A stretch of DNA of 64,000 nucleotides from Bdellovibrionales bacterium. GTDB taxonomy: Bacteria > Bdellovibrionota > Bacteriovoracia > Bacteriovoracales > Bacteriovoracaceae. A program made the translations under genes and the position numbers. Below are positions 6,679 to 15,058 of the stretch, piece by piece. The stretch is taken from assembly GCA_030638415.1 (NCBI GenBank), contig DAOWEO010000128.1, positions 1 through 64,000 of the forward strand, in the 5' to 3' direction. Within the stretch, counting starts at the first letter, position 1. Each line of letters opens with the position of its first letter. The notes below the pieces were generated by a model. It was not told where the DNA came from and did no database searches. It saw nothing but the letters and a program-made list of their open reading frames with translations.

Positions 6679-6685
6679 CTTAGCT

Positions 6686-6713
6686 AAAAAAAGTTGCCCC
6701 AAGGCAAGTTTTT
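6686..6713 (-). terminator. Probable intrinsic terminator downstream of tRNA-Leu
   Basis: On the minus strand TTGCC-TTGG-GGCAA forms a short stem-loop (6694-6707) followed by C and a run of seven T (6686-6692). It lies about 55 bases past the tRNA 3' end and could stop tRNA transcription; the preceding A/T runs make it possibly bidirectional. Confidence 0.55.
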
Positions 6714-6764
6714 ATTAGATAAGTAAGAGATGATTTGAGGATAAAAAAAAACTAAGAATTAATT

Positions 6765-6851
6765 TGGTGCCCGAGGCGAGACTTGAACTCGCACATCCTT
6801 GCGGAAACTACGACCTCAACGTAGCGTGTCTACCAATTCCACCACCCGGGC
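6765..6851 (-). tRNA. tRNA-Leu (anticodon GAG)
   Basis: The minus strand reads GCCCGGGTGGTGGAATTGG..., an anticodon stem-loop CTACG-TTGAGGT-CGTAG with anticodon GAG, a short variable-arm helix, T-arm CGAGTTCAAGTCTCG, and acceptor CTCGGGC with discriminator A and encoded CCA. The acceptor stem GCCCGGG/CTCGGGC pairs with one G-U. At 87 nt it is a class II tRNA as expected for Leu. Its 3' end borders the island, and the gene itself remains intact. Confidence 0.95.
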
Positions 6852-6865
6852 ATTATTGAATTTGA

Positions 6866-6871
6866 ATTATA
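6866..6871 (-). promoter_or_regulatory. Possible -10 element of tRNA-Leu
   Basis: TATAAT on the minus strand lies 14 bases before the tRNA 5' end. No -35 box sits at ideal spacing (TTGATT is 20 bases upstream, TTGAAA 12). Confidence 0.35.
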
Positions 6872-6938
6872 TTCACATTTTTTTTTCAAAGAATCAAGTA
6901 ATTGTTCCACGAGAACTCGTCCCGGGACTAGTGATTTG

Positions 6939-7259
6939 CTAACTTTCTAAAAGCTCAGGATGGGTCATTTTCCATGCTTCCATTCCACCAACCATACTGT
7001 GGACAACACAAAACCCTTGCTGTTTAAAGTACATTGCGGCCGACTGGCTATCATTACCATGATAACAGACAATCACATATGCCTTCGACTTATCACTCTT
7101 CTGTAAAACCTCAGGAAGGTTTTGGTTGGTTAAGGCAATTGCTCCTGGAATACGTCCACTAGCAAAGCTAGCTGGATCTCGAATATCGTATATAACAGCA
7201 TCCTTATTATCAAAATGCTGCTTAACTTTATCTAATTTAATCTGTGGAGCTCCAAACAT
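6939..7259 (-). CDS. glpE: Single-domain rhodanese, GlpE-like sulfurtransferase
   Basis: 106 residues, the size of E. coli GlpE, comprising one rhodanese domain. The active-site loop reads CYHGNDSQ, matching the GlpE pattern CYHGxSSQ with the catalytic Cys that carries persulfide sulfur. Other family marks are VIYDIRDPASFASGRIPGA near the N-terminus and GGMEAWK near the end. The likely reaction is thiosulfate:thiol sulfur transfer in the cytoplasm. It follows the gene at 7262-7615 with a two-base gap, so the two are probably cotranscribed. Confidence 0.88.
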   Translation of the reverse strand: MFGAPQIKLDKVKQHFDNKDAVIYDIRDPASFASGRIPGAIALTNQNLPEVLQKSDKSKAYVIVCYHGNDSQSAAMYFKQQGFCVVHSMVGGMEAWKMTHPELLES

Positions 7260-7261
7260 AG

Positions 7262-7615
7262 CTATAGTCCCAAGTGAAGTTTCACTTCACGGCCATAGTA
7301 ATGTAGCTCATTTAAACTCTGTTTGGTTTTCATCATCGAAAAGCGTAGCCGCTGAACTGGCGACATATGTTTTTGACTCTCCTTGAGAATTTCTCCAATA
7401 CCCAGATCACTCTGACGTTTGTCACTCCAAAAGTCGTTTGGAATATCCTCCACATCACCGGGTGGTCCCTCAAATTCCGCAAACTCATTGAGCAGCTCTT
7501 CTAAAGGATCATCTAAAAATTCATCCATCACTCCACAGGGCCTAAAGTGGCCAGGGCGATACTTCCCCAGAGAGATAACGTTTTCTTTCGTATCAGGTAC
7601 ATTTTCTAATTTCAT
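7262..7615 (-). CDS. Conserved-looking hypothetical protein upstream of glpE
   Basis: 117 residues from the second of two close ATGs; AAGGA is six bases before it, while it abuts the first ATG (7621). The protein is acidic in the middle (DEFLDDPLEELLNEFAEFEGP..) and basic and helical at the end (..SPVQRLRFSMMKTKQSLNELHYYGREVKLHLGL). It has no signal peptide or membrane segment. No family is recognised. Coupling to glpE suggests a role in sulfur or cysteine metabolism, but only by position. Confidence 0.7.
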   Translation of the reverse strand: MKLENVPDTKENVISLGKYRPGHFRPCGVMDEFLDDPLEELLNEFAEFEGPPGDVEDIPNDFWSDKRQSDLGIGEILKESQKHMSPVQRLRFSMMKTKQSLNELHYYGREVKLHLGL

Positions 7616-7832
7616 GAACATTCCTTTTCATAAAAGACTTACTTATTAATCAATCCACCTTCATAAATGCATATAAAATGCCATTTATTAGTACTTATTT
7701 CAGATACTTAGGTAGCTCACAAGTGATTAAATAGTATACAACCGTTATTTTTTAATATTTTTATAGGATAGATCCACTAAATATTCTATTCTGTAAATTG
7801 CTTAAAACGCTAATTTTACTAAGGACCAATTT

Positions 7833-8705
7833 ATGACTGATTACTTCATACTTCAACCAGCTCAATTTAAACTAGACGGTGGTGCTATGTATGGAATAAT
7901 TCCCAAGCCGCTATGGGAAAAAGGCAGCCCTGCCGACTCTCAAAACAGAATTGAACTTGCCCTACGGCTTATGTTGATTAAACAGCAAAACCGAATAATT
8001 TTAATTGATACCGGTATTGGTGATTATCATCATGATAAATTCAACCAAAATTTTGACATTAGAAGTGATAAAAACCCCTTAGTTCAATGTTTAGAAACAA
8101 TCGGTGTTTATCCCGCAGACATTACTGATATCATTCTAAGTCATCTGCATTTTGACCATATTGGTGGCCTAGGAATAGAGATCGGTGGCAAGCAAACCCC
8201 ACTTTTCCCTCAAGCAGTTCTCCATATACACAAGGAGCACTTTGCCTATGCCCAAAATCCAACAGAGAGAGACAGCGGATCATTTCAAAGCTCAACATTT
8301 CTTCCCCTTATTGCTCACTACCGTGAACACAATCTACTCAACTGGATCGAAGGTAATCAAGGCAATATTTTTGACGATGGATCGCTAAAATTTATCAGTA
8401 GTAAAGGGCACACACCTTTTATGATTCATCCCTATGATGATAAATTTCTATACGCTGCAGATATTATCCCAACCAGCCACCACATTAAGCCAGCATGGGT
8501 TATGGGGTATGATATGGCACCAGGAGTTTCAGTAAAAAATAAACAAGAAATTCTTGCACTAGCATTGCAGAAAGATTTAACACTTGTATTTGAGCATGAT
8601 CCAGAGTTTTGGGGTGCTAAGATCACTCAAGATAGCAAAGAACGAATTGTTATTAAACAGCGTAATGAGGCACCAGCAGAGAATGCCAGTTTACTGAAGC
8701 TTTAA
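7833..8705 (+). CDS. MBL-fold metallo-hydrolase
   Basis: 290 residues. The zinc-binding motif SHLHFDH is at 103-109 (H104, H106, D108, H109), with further ligands plausible in SKGHTPF, the Asp of YAADIIPTSHH and FEHDPEFWG. The layout matches the lactonase/YtnP-like branch of the metallo-beta-lactamase superfamily; the substrate cannot be told. No signal peptide is present, so the enzyme is likely cytoplasmic. Its last 15 bases overlap the end of the convergent gene. The 211-base gap upstream of it holds no recognisable gene. Confidence 0.85.
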   Translation: MTDYFILQPAQFKLDGGAMYGIIPKPLWEKGSPADSQNRIELALRLMLIKQQNRIILIDTGIGDYHHDKFNQNFDIRSDKNPLVQCLETIGVYPADITDIILSHLHFDHIGGLGIEIGGKQTPLFPQAVLHIHKEHFAYAQNPTERDSGSFQSSTFLPLIAHYREHNLLNWIEGNQGNIFDDGSLKFISSKGHTPFMIHPYDDKFLYAADIIPTSHHIKPAWVMGYDMAPGVSVKNKQEILALALQKDLTLVFEHDPEFWGAKITQDSKERIVIKQRNEAPAENASLLKL

Positions 8706-10184
8706 CAGCTGTTTTGAGACCTCACCAACTTTCTTATCAATCTTGAGTTGTAACTTTGTTATACGTTCATCAAAATGAGAGATAAAAGACTTCTTCCAAC
8801 GTTTATTAAAACGTCGCTTTCTTTTTTCTAATGCAGTCACCACTTTGCCACCTATCCAAGACCCCTTAATAGCATGCTCTAGAAAATCTTTTTGTAGCTT
8901 ATGCAATGGCTTGTTCTTATCACTGCTCCCCTGCATCTTTTGCTCTTCTACGATAATATTTTGGATCAAGCCACCAACATAAGTTGCATAGTCTTTTTCA
9001 AAACGTTGCAAATCATTACGCCGTTTATATTTAGTAATGTGACTTTTAATCATCACTTTCATCTGACCAAGCGTATATGAAAGAGTTTTGTACTTTTGAA
9101 TCAACTGTTTATAAGGAGCAAGTCGTAAAACTCTTTTCTCTTTAAAAAAAGTTTTTAAACGCTTATCAAAGTTACGAGGATCACCGTGGCCAATAAACGC
9201 AACAGTAGTAGAGTAAAAAGTAAGACGTGGATCATAAAAAACACGTAGATATTTAGACCATTTATAAGCGTACAAGCTACCAAATATTGTTGCAGCAATG
9301 CCAGTACGCGTCCCTTTTAAAGTAACACGGTAACTACCAGATACTAGCTTGTCTCCCTGCTCAAAGACCACTTTATCAACTCTACTTAAATGGTTGTCTA
9401 GTTGTACTTGTGCACGAAAATCAACCTTTGTTTCACTAAGAATCTTCTCATCTAAAGAGGTAAATGCCAGCTCAACACTAGCAGGAAAATGGTAGTTAGA
9501 AACTAGCCACATTTTTTTACCGCTACTGTCCATCATTACTTTTATTTTACAATTTTGCTTCGTAGCACGTACTGTTTTCCATAACCCTTTTTCAGCATGA
9601 GCAGGTGGAGTAAATGGTAGTGATTCGAGTCCACTGTCTTTAGTCCATTGATACATTCCTAAAAATGGTGCAACCATTATAACCATCACTACAACAGCAA
9701 TGAATAGTTGCTTCACTCTTGATTTTTTTACTTCTACTTGAAAATTAGACGTTATATCTTCATTTGGCAGTGAAACCTGTGGCTGCGCAATTTCCTCTCT
9801 TTGAATAACTTCACCGTCTTCAGTAATTGTGACTGGAGATTTAGAAACAACAGGTTGCTCTACTGGGATAGGAGGTAGATCTGGTGGCAAACCATCATTC
9901 ATTGGAACTGGTGGCAAGTCAGGAGGTTCAGACTCTGGTTCGGGCTCTTTAAAGCAACCATTGAGCCAATTTTGATATTGGGCTAAAAAATCCTTCTCAT
10001 CTTCAATTGCTAAAATATAGCGTATACCTTCGTAATCCTTTAGAGGCTGCCAACCTGGATCACCTTCACGCCATAACTGCTGATCACCTAAGATTGATCC
10101 CTGCAGATATAGATCACGTAGGTTCAAAACAGTGAATGGCCCTAAGTGGTGATCTTTTTTATAAATATACCAGTGTCGATTCAT
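8691..10184 (-). CDS. GYF_2-domain, proline-rich, single-pass membrane protein
   Basis: 497 residues. The N-terminus (HWYIYKKDHHLGPFTVLNL.., ..LWREGDPGWQPLKDYEGI..) is a GYF_2 (DUF4339) domain, which usually binds proline-rich peptides. A proline-rich linker (PPDLPPVPM..DGLPPDLPPIPVEQP) follows near residues 84-110, a membrane helix near 162-182 (LFIAVVVMVIMVAPFLGM), and a C-terminal domain of about 300 residues, beta-rich then strongly basic and helical, which is not recognised. A cytoplasmic adaptor domain tied to an exported domain is inferred. Similar proteins occur in Bdellovibrio-like genomes (recollection). Confidence 0.75.
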   Translation of the reverse strand: MNRHWYIYKKDHHLGPFTVLNLRDLYLQGSILGDQQLWREGDPGWQPLKDYEGIRYILAIEDEKDFLAQYQNWLNGCFKEPEPESEPPDLPPVPMNDGLPPDLPPIPVEQPVVSKSPVTITEDGEVIQREEIAQPQVSLPNEDITSNFQVEVKKSRVKQLFIAVVVMVIMVAPFLGMYQWTKDSGLESLPFTPPAHAEKGLWKTVRATKQNCKIKVMMDSSGKKMWLVSNYHFPASVELAFTSLDEKILSETKVDFRAQVQLDNHLSRVDKVVFEQGDKLVSGSYRVTLKGTRTGIAATIFGSLYAYKWSKYLRVFYDPRLTFYSTTVAFIGHGDPRNFDKRLKTFFKEKRVLRLAPYKQLIQKYKTLSYTLGQMKVMIKSHITKYKRRNDLQRFEKDYATYVGGLIQNIIVEEQKMQGSSDKNKPLHKLQKDFLEHAIKGSWIGGKVVTALEKRKRRFNKRWKKSFISHFDERITKLQLKIDKKVGEVSKQLLKLQ

Positions 10185-10278
10185 AAATTTTTAAAATACC
10201 TTTAATTACAAAATTTCCTAATTACTTTAAAGTATAACTATTTTAATCTAAAATGGAAAAAAATAATCGGAGATAAAG

Positions 10279-11187
10279 ATGGAATCATTTTTGGACATTA
10301 GTCAGATGCTTGGCAAAAGAGATAAATCAGCTGAACACCCTCTTTTTGTAGCAGATATTTCAGAAGCATCTCACACTATCTTACTCAGTAGTAGTGATCT
10401 TGGAGTGTGTAGAAATGGTGGCCGGCGCGGAACTAAGTTTGCGCCAACTGCGATTATCAATAGCTTTAAGAAAACATCCTCAATCTATGATAAGCAGTTT
10501 TATCTCAGTGAAGTTGCCGATGAATTGTTAGAGTCCCAAGATTTTTCACAAGCTCAGCTAACTGAAACAGAAAATATAAAAAATATTATACAGCACTCCC
10601 CCGCCTCTCATACCCTACATATTGGTGGTGGTCATGACCATGTATATCCATTTTTAATGTCTATTGCTGCAAAATATCCAAATATTAAGATCTCTATTAT
10701 CAATATCGATGCTCACCTTGATACTAGAAACGATCATCTTGCCCACTCTGGCACCCCGTTTAGACAATTTCTAACTGAGCATCCACAGAGTACACTCTAC
10801 CAATTTGGCATTCATAACTATACTAATGTCAGCTCAAGCTCAGATGATTTAAGTCAACAGATGCAAATAATTACTGCTGAAGCGATTAATAGTATAACTT
10901 CTGAACAGTTTATTAAAAAGCTCGATCAGATACTTGTACCTACTCAAGATACTATCTATGTTATAAGTTTGGATGCAGATGCTTTAAGTGCATCTATTAT
11001 GGAAGCAGTAAGTGCAGTCAACCACCAAGGATTATCACTTACCACAGTTAAAATAATTTTTAATAAGATAAAGGCACTGCAACCAACGCAGCAGTATTTA
11101 GGAATTTACGAATATAATCCTATCTATGACAATCTCTCACAAAAAGGTGCCAGAGCACTTACTGATCTAATTGTTAGCTGGATATAG
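10279..11187 (+). CDS. Arginase-family ureohydrolase, formimidoylglutamase-like
   Basis: 302 residues with all metal-binding motifs of the Mn-dependent arginase/agmatinase/formimidoylglutamase superfamily: GGGHDH (116-121), DAHLD (144-148) and SLDADAL (D232, D234). The sequence ISLDADALSASIMEAVSAVNHQGLSL resembles formimidoylglutamase (HutG) more than arginase, but no other hut genes are nearby, so the substrate is uncertain. GGAG lies six bases before the ATG. It is followed by fmdB-like and methyltransferase genes on the same strand. Confidence 0.8.
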   Translation: MESFLDISQMLGKRDKSAEHPLFVADISEASHTILLSSSDLGVCRNGGRRGTKFAPTAIINSFKKTSSIYDKQFYLSEVADELLESQDFSQAQLTETENIKNIIQHSPASHTLHIGGGHDHVYPFLMSIAAKYPNIKISIINIDAHLDTRNDHLAHSGTPFRQFLTEHPQSTLYQFGIHNYTNVSSSSDDLSQQMQIITAEAINSITSEQFIKKLDQILVPTQDTIYVISLDADALSASIMEAVSAVNHQGLSLTTVKIIFNKIKALQPTQQYLGIYEYNPIYDNLSQKGARALTDLIVSWI

Positions 11188-11228
11188 GATTACTGCTTTA
11201 TAATGACCTAACTTTAAAAGGAGACTTT

Positions 11229-11453
11229 ATGCCACGTTATGATTTTCAATGTCTAGATTGCCAAGCAGAGTTTGAACTCGATCTTAAAATTGCTGAAAAA
11301 GAGGGCAATTCTAATAAAAAGATCTGTAAAAAATGTCAATCTAGCCATATTGAGCAAATTATCACTTTTAAAGGTGCAATTTCAACTAGCAGCTCTTCCT
11401 CCTCTGCCGCTCCAAGTTGCCCCACCGGCAGCTGCCCTTTTATGAAAAACTAG
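11229..11453 (+). CDS. FmdB-type zinc-ribbon protein
   Basis: 74 residues beginning MPRYDFQCLDC, with the second cysteine pair CKKC, i.e. the CxxC...CxxC zinc ribbon of the FmdB/putative regulatory family. The tail is Ser-rich and ends GSCPFMKN. AAGGAG lies a few bases before the ATG. Function in the family is not established. The methyltransferase start is three bases after its stop. Confidence 0.85.
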   Translation: MPRYDFQCLDCQAEFELDLKIAEKEGNSNKKICKKCQSSHIEQIITFKGAISTSSSSSSAAPSCPTGSCPFMKN

Positions 11454-11455
11454 TA

Positions 11456-12727
11456 GTGGACTCTAAGCAGCTTTTTGGTGACATCGTCACCTTCTTATCT
11501 CCTTACCAAGGCATCTGGTACCAAGAGGTACTACAAGGATATCCAACTAGTCTAAAAGCCTATCCGGACCATTGGATTGCTCAACTAGATGCATTAAGCC
11601 TAGAAGAGCTCTGGAGAATTGACTCAATTAACGATACAACCACTCTTGTTGATGGTTCTTTAAAATCTTACTACAACACACTGGTGGAGCTCGGTAATCA
11701 AGTTCCCTATTTTCCCAAATCTCTACAGCAACAGGACTATACAGATCGAACATTTTTTAAAGTAAAAAATAAAAAGCGCCATGAGATTGAACAAGTTACC
11801 CCTATTGTAGAACAACTTAAATCTCAGCATAACTTTTCGCAGCTTATTGATATAGGTGGAGGACAAGGCCATCTGGCACGAATAATTGCTAGCTACCATC
11901 AGTTAGAAGCTACTAGTATAGACTGTTGCCAAGAATTTCAAGACAGTGGGAAACGTAAGCTGGGTAAGTATCCACATTATAAGGATGGCAAAGGTATTAA
12001 ATATATTAACCATCTGTTTGGTGATGATTGTAGTTGTGATGCAAACTATTTAAAAAAAGATGCTCTAACCATTGGACTACATACCTGTGGCCCTCTAGCA
12101 CTACGCCATATGGAAGCATTTTCAATGAGTGATGCTAAAAGTTTAATCAACTTTGGCTGTTGCTATCTTAGAATGAATCCACAAACAGATACCAATGTAT
12201 CTAATTTTACCAGAATACATACAAGCCTCACTCTATCAAAACACTCACTGACGCTTGCCACCAGAGCACATTCCGAAATGAGCTTAGATAATTTCAAGCT
12301 TAAAAAACGTGTCAAACAATACCGCAATATGCTCCATCTTCTATTAGGAGAAAAGCTTGAAATATGGGATTTTGTATCTGTTGGAGACTCCCACCCACGT
12401 GATTATTGGGGAAGTTTTTATAACTACGTTTGTGCAAAGTTCAAATATTTAAAAATACCAATGTCCTTCTCACAAGTTGAAGTCGAAGAATTTTTTACTA
12501 TTGAAAAATTTCAAAAGATTGCTCGGGAGATGTTTTTAGCTGATATAATTCGCTGGAAACTAGGTCGTCTTTTGGAGATCTATATTTTATTGGATCGTAA
12601 ATTTTGGCTCGAAGAACAAAATATAAATGTAGAGATGTACCGCGTTTTTGATGAAAACATTTCTCCCCGAAATATTGCTCTTATTGCTTCAAAAAAAATA
12701 TCAAGTAACTCCAAACCTATTTGCTAA
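11456..12727 (+). CDS. METTL25/RRNAD1-like methyltransferase
   Basis: About 423 residues. SAM-binding motif I reads LIDIGGGQGHLAR, followed by GLHTCGPLA and INFGCCY, the signature set of the Methyltransf_32 group that includes eukaryotic METTL25 and METTL25B. The substrate is unknown; ribosomal protein or rRNA methylation has been proposed for relatives. The start is uncertain: GTG at 11456 just after the fmdB stop allows coupling, while TTG at 11417 would overlap fmdB. No strong binding site is seen for either. The 3' end overlaps the hepT pseudogene on the other strand by 27 bases. Confidence 0.8.
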   Translation: MDSKQLFGDIVTFLSPYQGIWYQEVLQGYPTSLKAYPDHWIAQLDALSLEELWRIDSINDTTTLVDGSLKSYYNTLVELGNQVPYFPKSLQQQDYTDRTFFKVKNKKRHEIEQVTPIVEQLKSQHNFSQLIDIGGGQGHLARIIASYHQLEATSIDCCQEFQDSGKRKLGKYPHYKDGKGIKYINHLFGDDCSCDANYLKKDALTIGLHTCGPLALRHMEAFSMSDAKSLINFGCCYLRMNPQTDTNVSNFTRIHTSLTLSKHSLTLATRAHSEMSLDNFKLKKRVKQYRNMLHLLLGEKLEIWDFVSVGDSHPRDYWGSFYNYVCAKFKYLKIPMSFSQVEVEEFFTIEKFQKIAREMFLADIIRWKLGRLLEIYILLDRKFWLEEQNINVEMYRVFDENISPRNIALIASKKISSNSKPIC

Positions 12728-13045
12728 TACTTTCTTAACTCCAATTCTAAGCTTACCAAGATCGTCTTCAAGCATCTTCCATACTCTCTCTGCCTCAAAC
12801 CAAGTATAATCATGATCAATACGATTTCTAAATCCTTTTAACGATTTCCAATTTATTGAATAAGACAAATGTTAAATTAAGCGATTACTATCTCTGTCAA
12901 TCTTTGCTACATTCTCACCTATCTGTGATAGTTGCATACAAATTGCATCATAGTCTTTATCTTGCTTCATAAAAATATCTAGACACACATCATCTTTATA
13001 CTTGTAAATTTTTTCAATATGCTCAAGCATTCTTTCTAAATACAT
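12701..13045 (-). pseudogene. HepT-like RNase toxin gene interrupted by an in-frame stop
   Basis: From ATG at 13045 the frame encodes 57 residues (MYLERMLEHIEKIYKY.. to ..DSNRLI), then TAA at 12872-12874, then continues in the same frame through INWKSLKGFRNRIDHDYTWFEAERVW to TGA at 12701-12703. The part after the stop contains the RNRIDHDY (Rx4HxY) catalytic motif of HepT/DUF86 toxins. One nonsense codon and no frameshift explains the break, so the toxin is probably inactive unless the stop is read through. It lies ten bases after mntA, the usual partner. Confidence 0.8.
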
Positions 13046-13055
13046 CTGAGAACTT

Positions 13056-13631
13056 TTAAAATTTTTCGGTTACATTAATCATAGTCTCCTCTATTTCTTC
13101 TTTAAAATGCTCTACAACGTTGTCAACATTGGTTAAATCAACTTTAAGACCTGAGAATAAGTTTTCTAACATTAAAATAATTTCACCCTCTTGTTCAAAA
13201 GAGATATCTCTTTTATACTTTATCAGCACATCAATATCAGAATCTTTAACTGCCATATTTTTTGCATAACTGCCAAACAAATATAGTTTTTCTACATCAT
13301 ATTTCAGTTTTAAAATCGGTAATAACTTTAGTAGTAAATCTAAGATATACTCCTGACTAAGTACCACTTTCGTTTTTTTATACGGTGATGTTACTAGTGC
13401 AGAGGGACGTAGTTGCAAGCCAAAAAAAATTAGTAGATAGTCTAGTTTTTTAAAATTAACATTAAGATCACCTTGCTCTATCTTTCTTAATGTTTTCAAA
13501 CCAAGCCCAATTTTGAAAGCTAGATCTTTTTGAGAGAGACCTAGTTTAATTCTATTGTCTTTTACTACTACTGATAAGTACGGAAGTTCTGTAGCCCTTT
13601 GAATTATCATTCTTGGTCTTATTATACCCAT
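13056..13631 (-). CDS. MntA-type nucleotidyltransferase antitoxin with N-terminal HTH
   Basis: 191 residues. Residues 20-75 form an XRE-type helix-turn-helix (..LGLSQKDLAFKIGLGLKTLRKIEQGD..). Residues 90-191 are a minimal nucleotidyltransferase with the exact GSx10DxD motif (G120, S121, D132, D134). MntA proteins neutralise HepT by AMPylating it. The fused HTH suggests the antitoxin also represses its own operon. The hepT gene directly downstream is broken, so this is an orphaned antitoxin. The start is not fixed by a good binding site; M8 is an alternative. Confidence 0.85.
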   Translation of the reverse strand: MGIIRPRMIIQRATELPYLSVVVKDNRIKLGLSQKDLAFKIGLGLKTLRKIEQGDLNVNFKKLDYLLIFFGLQLRPSALVTSPYKKTKVVLSQEYILDLLLKLLPILKLKYDVEKLYLFGSYAKNMAVKDSDIDVLIKYKRDISFEQEGEIILMLENLFSGLKVDLTNVDNVVEHFKEEIEETMINVTEKF

Positions 13632-13655
13632 AAGGATATAATAACATTGTTCGTC

Positions 13656-14111
13656 TTATTTGTAAACGACCTCATAAAACTCTGTCACAATAGTTTCTTT
13701 ATCTAAATTAAGGATTGATAACTCTTCTAAAAAAGGTGTAAAGAACTCAACATGTGCTTTTTTCCAATAATCTAAAGAGAGGTCTCCCTCTCCTTCAGCA
13801 ACCGCAACAGATACCGGAATTTGGTCAAACTGGTAAAATTCTACGCGTCTAATTTTAACAAGGCACCGTGGTTTATTATTAGAATTTAGGATAAGCCAAT
13901 AGTCTCCCACTTTTGGTAGAGGATCCCCAGCCTGTTCATAGTCTTTTACAAGACCACTACCTGCTGTTTTTTTTCCAGATAAATATAGATTGAGTAGCTC
14001 ATCAGCAATATCTCTATTGCCTGCAATGCCAACTGTTATTTTAGGATCAACGGGTTGAGCTGATGTGGTTTCAAGATAAGAGTTCCAAAACTCTAGCTCT
14101 TGCTTATTCAT
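13656..14111 (-). CDS. ASCH-domain protein
   Basis: 151 residues covering one ASCH domain (..GKKTAGSGLVKDYEQAGDPLPKVGDYWLIL.., ..PRCLVKIRRVEFYQFDQIPVSVA.., ..EGDLSLDYWKKAHVEFF..). The ASCH fold is RNA-binding; some members are amidohydrolases for N4-acetylcytidine or RNases, but family members of this length are mostly uncharacterised. The gene lies in a minus-strand run with short gaps (14 and 24 bases), downstream of a lipoprotein and upstream of mntA. Confidence 0.82.
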   Translation of the reverse strand: MNKQELEFWNSYLETTSAQPVDPKITVGIAGNRDIADELLNLYLSGKKTAGSGLVKDYEQAGDPLPKVGDYWLILNSNNKPRCLVKIRRVEFYQFDQIPVSVAVAEGEGDLSLDYWKKAHVEFFTPFLEELSILNLDKETIVTEFYEVVYK

Positions 14112-14125
14112 TGTTTAGAAAATAA

Positions 14126-15034
14126 CTATTCAAAGTAGACTTCTCTATCAAATATTTTTTCTACGCAAGCAATGAATTTAACTTGATTAAAAATAGAGCC
14201 ATTTTCTTTGCAAACAATCGATCCATAAAAAGCATGATTGCTGGACTTAAGAAAGTCGACTGAAACATTAAAGTTACTAGTACCTGTTGCATAAGCGCAG
14301 CTTGAAGATGGAGGTATAGAGACACTCTCTGTAACGTAAGTACATTTTGGTGTCGCCCCTGCAGGAATACTTTTTCCACATAATACATTTTTATCAGGAT
14401 TTAAAAAGAAGTTACCGTTTTCTAAAAAAAAAGTTGGAGACACGCCACGTGGAATTGAAACCAGTGAAGAGCTAAGTTCCGATTCACAAAGATACGCTAA
14501 CATTGGCATCTCTTTTTCAGGCCCAGACCAAGTCACTACGTTCACGGTATAGCTGGTTGCTTTTAATATTTTTGTGCTTATCCTTAAGATATAGCTTTTT
14601 CCTGGAACAAGCCGGTACTTAATATTAAAATCTACATTGGTATATAGGACTGCCAAAGTCTCATCGTCAATAATTGTAAACTGACTTTTGAATTGGGCTA
14701 CCCCTCCTAAGAGAATGGGGGCTAAATAAGACTTACCATTTTTAGTATTAGATACTTTTTCATCTACTGCTAAAACCTGAAAATAATCGAGCTCTTTATC
14801 CATTTCAAATCGAAAATCGATAGTCGCAACATATGCAAGTTTAACGTCTAGCTCAATCTCTTCACTACGATCAACGACATTGCTATCCATTTGATATGCA
14901 TCTAAATCAAACACATGGTGAATATTTTTAACTGTCTCACCTTCTAAAGGTATGACTCCTCCGTAAGTAATTCTACGGCTTGGAACACATGACACTAATA
15001 ACATTGCTAAAGTAATAAGTAGTAAAATGCGCAT
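14126..15034 (-). CDS. Hypothetical lipoprotein
   Basis: 302 residues. The N-terminus MRILLLITLAMLLVSCVPSRR has a lipobox LVSC, so the mature protein should be lipidated at Cys16. The rest is beta-rich with several cysteines in the C-terminal third (CESELSSS, LCGKS, KCTYV, SSCAYA, VCKENG, FIACVEK), which may form disulfides in the periplasm. No known domain is recognised. It begins 22 bases after glnN and may be cotranscribed with it. Confidence 0.7.
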   Translation of the reverse strand: MRILLLITLAMLLVSCVPSRRITYGGVIPLEGETVKNIHHVFDLDAYQMDSNVVDRSEEIELDVKLAYVATIDFRFEMDKELDYFQVLAVDEKVSNTKNGKSYLAPILLGGVAQFKSQFTIIDDETLAVLYTNVDFNIKYRLVPGKSYILRISTKILKATSYTVNVVTWSGPEKEMPMLAYLCESELSSSLVSIPRGVSPTFFLENGNFFLNPDKNVLCGKSIPAGATPKCTYVTESVSIPPSSSCAYATGTSNFNVSVDFLKSSNHAFYGSIVCKENGSIFNQVKFIACVEKIFDREVYFE

Positions 15035-15058
15035 TTATCTTCTCTCTAGTTTATGACA

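Larger units (their letters stand above)
6438..6764. other. tRNA-Leu-proximal scar region with an old open frame
   Basis: No intact gene. A frame is open from 6444 to 6683 (79 codons, no ATG; ..AQGASVHDSYELAKKKHLKRD..) and runs straight through two copies of the tRNA 3' end, so it is probably the degraded end of a lost gene. The region holds the two 19-bp tRNA-end copies and two hairpins listed separately. No integrase is visible in it. Confidence 0.5.

Noticed and set aside
6891-6938. GTCCCGGGAC palindrome near the end of glpE
   Set aside because: Perfect but short, with no T-run on the expected strand; insufficient for a terminator or operator call.
14161-14388. 75-residue minus-strand frame inside the lipoprotein gene
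   Set aside because: It is a different frame of a gene with a clear lipobox and longer coding frame.
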